DNA of 61,517 bases from contig CAJAES010000002.1 in the NCBI GenBank assembly GCA_903938815.1, positions 1-61,517 on the forward strand, in the 5' to 3' direction. Positions 59,814 through 61,517 of the stretch are shown piece by piece. The DNA is from an uncultured beta proteobacterium (GTDB lineage Bacteria; Pseudomonadota; Gammaproteobacteria; Burkholderiales; Burkholderiaceae_C). The notes below the pieces were generated by a model. It ran no database searches, was not told the origin of the DNA, and was given only the letters and a program-made list of their open reading frames with translations. Position numbers and translations under genes: made by a program. The first letter of the stretch is position 1. Every line of letters begins with the position of its first letter.

Positions 59814-60946
59814 CAGGCGAAGACGCCGGCCGTGTCCTGCATTCGGTCCGACACCTCGCCGAGATGGTGCAGCGTGTCGCCAAAGGCCATCTCCAGCATC
59901 GTCAGGCGCTTGAAGTAGTGGCTTGCGACGTACTCGTCCGTCACGCCGATGCCGCCGTGCAGCTGCACGCACTGCTGGCCCACGAAGCGCATCGACTGCC
60001 CGAGCTGCACCTTGGCCTGCGACAGCGCGCGCCGCCGCTGGGGCGCGGGTTCGCCGAGCTTGAGCGTGGCGTAGTAGCTCATCGAGCGGGCCAGTTCCAG
60101 CTGCATCTTCACGTCGGCGATGCGATGGCGCAGTGCCTGGAAGCTGGCGATGGTGACGCCGAACTGCTTGCGCGTGTTCATGTAGTCGACGGTAATGGCC
60201 ACCAGGCGGTCCATCAGGCCCACGGCTTCGGCGCAGGCGGCGGCGATGCCGATGTCCGATGCCAGTGTCAGCGCCTCGGCGCCGTCGGCCGAGATCATGG
60301 CGGCGGGCGTGGCCGAGAAGGCCAGTTCCGCCGCGCGTGCGCCGTCCTGGGTGGGGTAGCCGCGCACGGCCAGCCCTTCGGCGCCGCGCTCCACCAGGAA
60401 CAGGCCGATGCCCTCGGTGGAGCTGTCGTCGCCGGCCAGGCGCGCAGGCACGATGAAGGCGTCGGCTTCGTCGCCCGCCGGCACCAGGCTCTTGGCGCCG
60501 GTGATGCGCCAGCCGCCGCCCGACTGCGCCGCGCGGGTCTGCACGTGCAGCAGCCGGTAGCGCGCGGCGCGCTCCTGCAGCGCCGGGAGCACCAGCGCGC
60601 TGCCGTCCGCGATCTTCGGCAGCCAGGCCGCCTGCAGCGCCGCAGGTGCGGCCGCCAGCAGGCCCGGTGACATCAGCGCGGCGTGGGCGTAAGGGGCGTT
60701 CACCAGGCCGCGGCCCAGTTCCTCGGCCACCACCATCGCCTCGACGGCGCCGAAGCCCATGCCGCCTTGTTCGGGCGGCACCACCAGGCCCGTGAGGCCC
60801 AGTTCGGCCAGCTCAGCGTGGATGGCGCGGGTGGCGCCGCCGGCCTTGGCCAGGCCGTGTCGGCGCTCGAAGGTGAAGCCCTTCTCGACCCAGCGGCCCA
60901 CTGCGTCGCGCAGCGATTCCTGGTCTTCCGTGAAATCGAAATCCAT
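59813..60946 (-). CDS. Acyl-CoA dehydrogenase
   Basis: The 377-residue flavoprotein has the three-part fold: an N-terminal helical part (DFDFTEDQESLRDAVGRWVE), a central beta region, and the C-terminal helices with NTRKQFGVTIASFQALRHRIADV and VQLHGGIGVTDEYVASHYFKRL. The central FAD-binding segment is less conserved than usual, as in the smaller partner of heteromeric acyl-CoA dehydrogenases. It pairs with the next gene, 2 bases away. Confidence 0.9.
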   Translation of the reverse strand: MDFDFTEDQESLRDAVGRWVEKGFTFERRHGLAKAGGATRAIHAELAELGLTGLVVPPEQGGMGFGAVEAMVVAEELGRGLVNAPYAHAALMSPGLLAAAPAALQAAWLPKIADGSALVLPALQERAARYRLLHVQTRAAQSGGGWRITGAKSLVPAGDEADAFIVPARLAGDDSSTEGIGLFLVERGAEGLAVRGYPTQDGARAAELAFSATPAAMISADGAEALTLASDIGIAAACAEAVGLMDRLVAITVDYMNTRKQFGVTIASFQALRHRIADVKMQLELARSMSYYATLKLGEPAPQRRRALSQAKVQLGQSMRFVGQQCVQLHGGIGVTDEYVASHYFKRLTMLEMAFGDTLHHLGEVSDRMQDTAGVFA

Positions 60947-60948
60947 GC

Positions 60949-61517
60949 TCAGCTCCCCAGGACGGTTTGGGCCACGATGTTGCGCTGGACCTCGTTGCTG
61001 CCACCGTAGATCGTTGTCTTGCGCATGTTGAAGAAGGTCGACGCCAGCGGCGCGATGTGGGCTGCGCCCACCTGGTCGCCCTGCCAGCCGGCCTCCATGG
61101 CCTCGGACACGAAGGCGCGGCTGTAGGGGCCGCCGGCCAGCATCATCAGCTCGGCGTAGCGCTGCTGGATCTCGCTGCCGCGGATCTTCAGCAGGCCCGC
61201 CACGTCCAGGCTCTGCTTGCCGCTCTTCTCGGCGCTGAGCACGCGCAGCACCATCATCTCCAGCGCCACGATGTCGACCTCCAGCAGCGCGATCTGATCG
61301 CGGAAGCGGCTGTCGTCGTACACGCCCTCGGCCTTGGCGATGCGCTTGAGCCGCTCCAGCTCGCGCTTGGCACGGTTCACGTCGGCGATGTTGGTGCGTT
61401 CGTGTGCGAGCAGGTGCTTGGCGTAGGTCCAGCCCTTGTTCTCCTCGCCCACCAGGTTCTCCGCCGGCACCTCGACGTTGTCGAACCAGACCTCGTTGAC
61501 CTCGGGCTCGCCGTCCA
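60949..61517 (-). CDS. Acyl-CoA dehydrogenase, C-terminal part (cut by window end)
   Basis: The frame stays open to the window edge, so the N-terminus is missing. The visible part has VWFDNVEVPAENLVGEENKGW, ARTNIADV-like HERTNIADVNRAKRELERLK, and the end TTIYGGSNEVQRNIVAQTVLG with the FAD/catalytic loop of the family. It is first of the pair with the gene at 59813; two adjacent unequal acyl-CoA dehydrogenase genes often form an alpha2beta2 enzyme acting on bulky or ring-bearing acyl-CoAs. Confidence 0.9.
   Translation of the reverse strand, partial: DGEPEVNEVWFDNVEVPAENLVGEENKGWTYAKHLLAHERTNIADVNRAKRELERLKRIAKAEGVYDDSRFRDQIALLEVDIVALEMMVLRVLSAEKSGKQSLDVAGLLKIRGSEIQQRYAELMMLAGGPYSRAFVSEAMEAGWQGDQVGAAHIAPLASTFFNMRKTTIYGGSNEVQRNIVAQTVLGS

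Overview
The window is high-GC bacterial DNA carrying a large part of an aerobic-type photosynthesis gene cluster: bchFNBHLM-lhaA-puhABC-acsF-puhE-crtB in one direction, with ppaA-ppsR and crtI next to it. This gene order, the oxygen-dependent cyclase AcsF, the PpsR/PpaA regulator pair, and the many Bug-type and LysR-type genes suggest a photosynthetic member of the Burkholderiales (Rubrivivax/Roseateles-like betaproteobacteria). That placement is inference from gene content, not from a marker gene.

Layout. (1) 1-2.3 kb: the 3' end of an RHS-repeat gene with a variable nuclease-like tip, a probable immunity gene, and an IS5-like transposase scrap in AT-richer DNA. (2) 2.3-4.7 kb: a chemoreceptor and a MarR regulator. 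(3) 4.7-12.0 kb: a five-gene run (class III aminotransferase, deacetylase of the histone-deacetylase fold, GMC oxidoreductase, two sulfatase/phosphonate-monoester-hydrolase-like enzymes). (4) 12.0-15.4 kb: a diguanylate cyclase with a LOV-like PAS domain, and rdgC. (5) 15.4-33.6 kb: an aromatic catabolic island. It has a reductase/Rieske alpha/beta/SDR operon, a LysR gene, a pcaH-pcaB-LigI-like operon, a second LysR gene, and a long operon holding a third sulfatase, cupin, TRAP transporter, VanA-like oxygenase, Bug binding protein, amidase and a SnoaL-like protein. (6) 33.7-39.3 kb: two flavoproteins and a hybrid histidine kinase. (7) 39.5-58.7 kb: the photosynthesis genes. (8) 58.8-61.5 kb: a P1-family Ntn hydrolase and two acyl-CoA dehydrogenases, the last cut by the window end.

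How it works together. The photosynthesis superoperon reads leftward from a single promoter before bchF; ppaA-ppsR read rightward from the same 96-base gap. PpsR-type palindromes (TGT-N12-ACA) sit on the -35 boxes of bchF and crtI. In both, the TTGACA box is exactly 29 bases from the ATG, which would make the mRNAs leaderless. The catabolic island appears to be one regulon: a 12-base box GGGGGYGATAAC occurs upstream of each of its three transcription units, near two paralogous LysR genes. A ring-hydroxylating dioxygenase plus dehydrogenase could feed a catechol to the PcaH-like enzyme. The absence of PcaG, PcaC and PcaD and the presence of a LigI-like hydrolase point to a substituted (for example sulfonated) catechol rather than plain protocatechuate; this is a hypothesis.

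No rRNA, tRNA, CRISPR array, complete insertion sequence or replication origin was seen. Short tandem repeats (6, 7, 11 or 12 bases) recur at or near gene ends.
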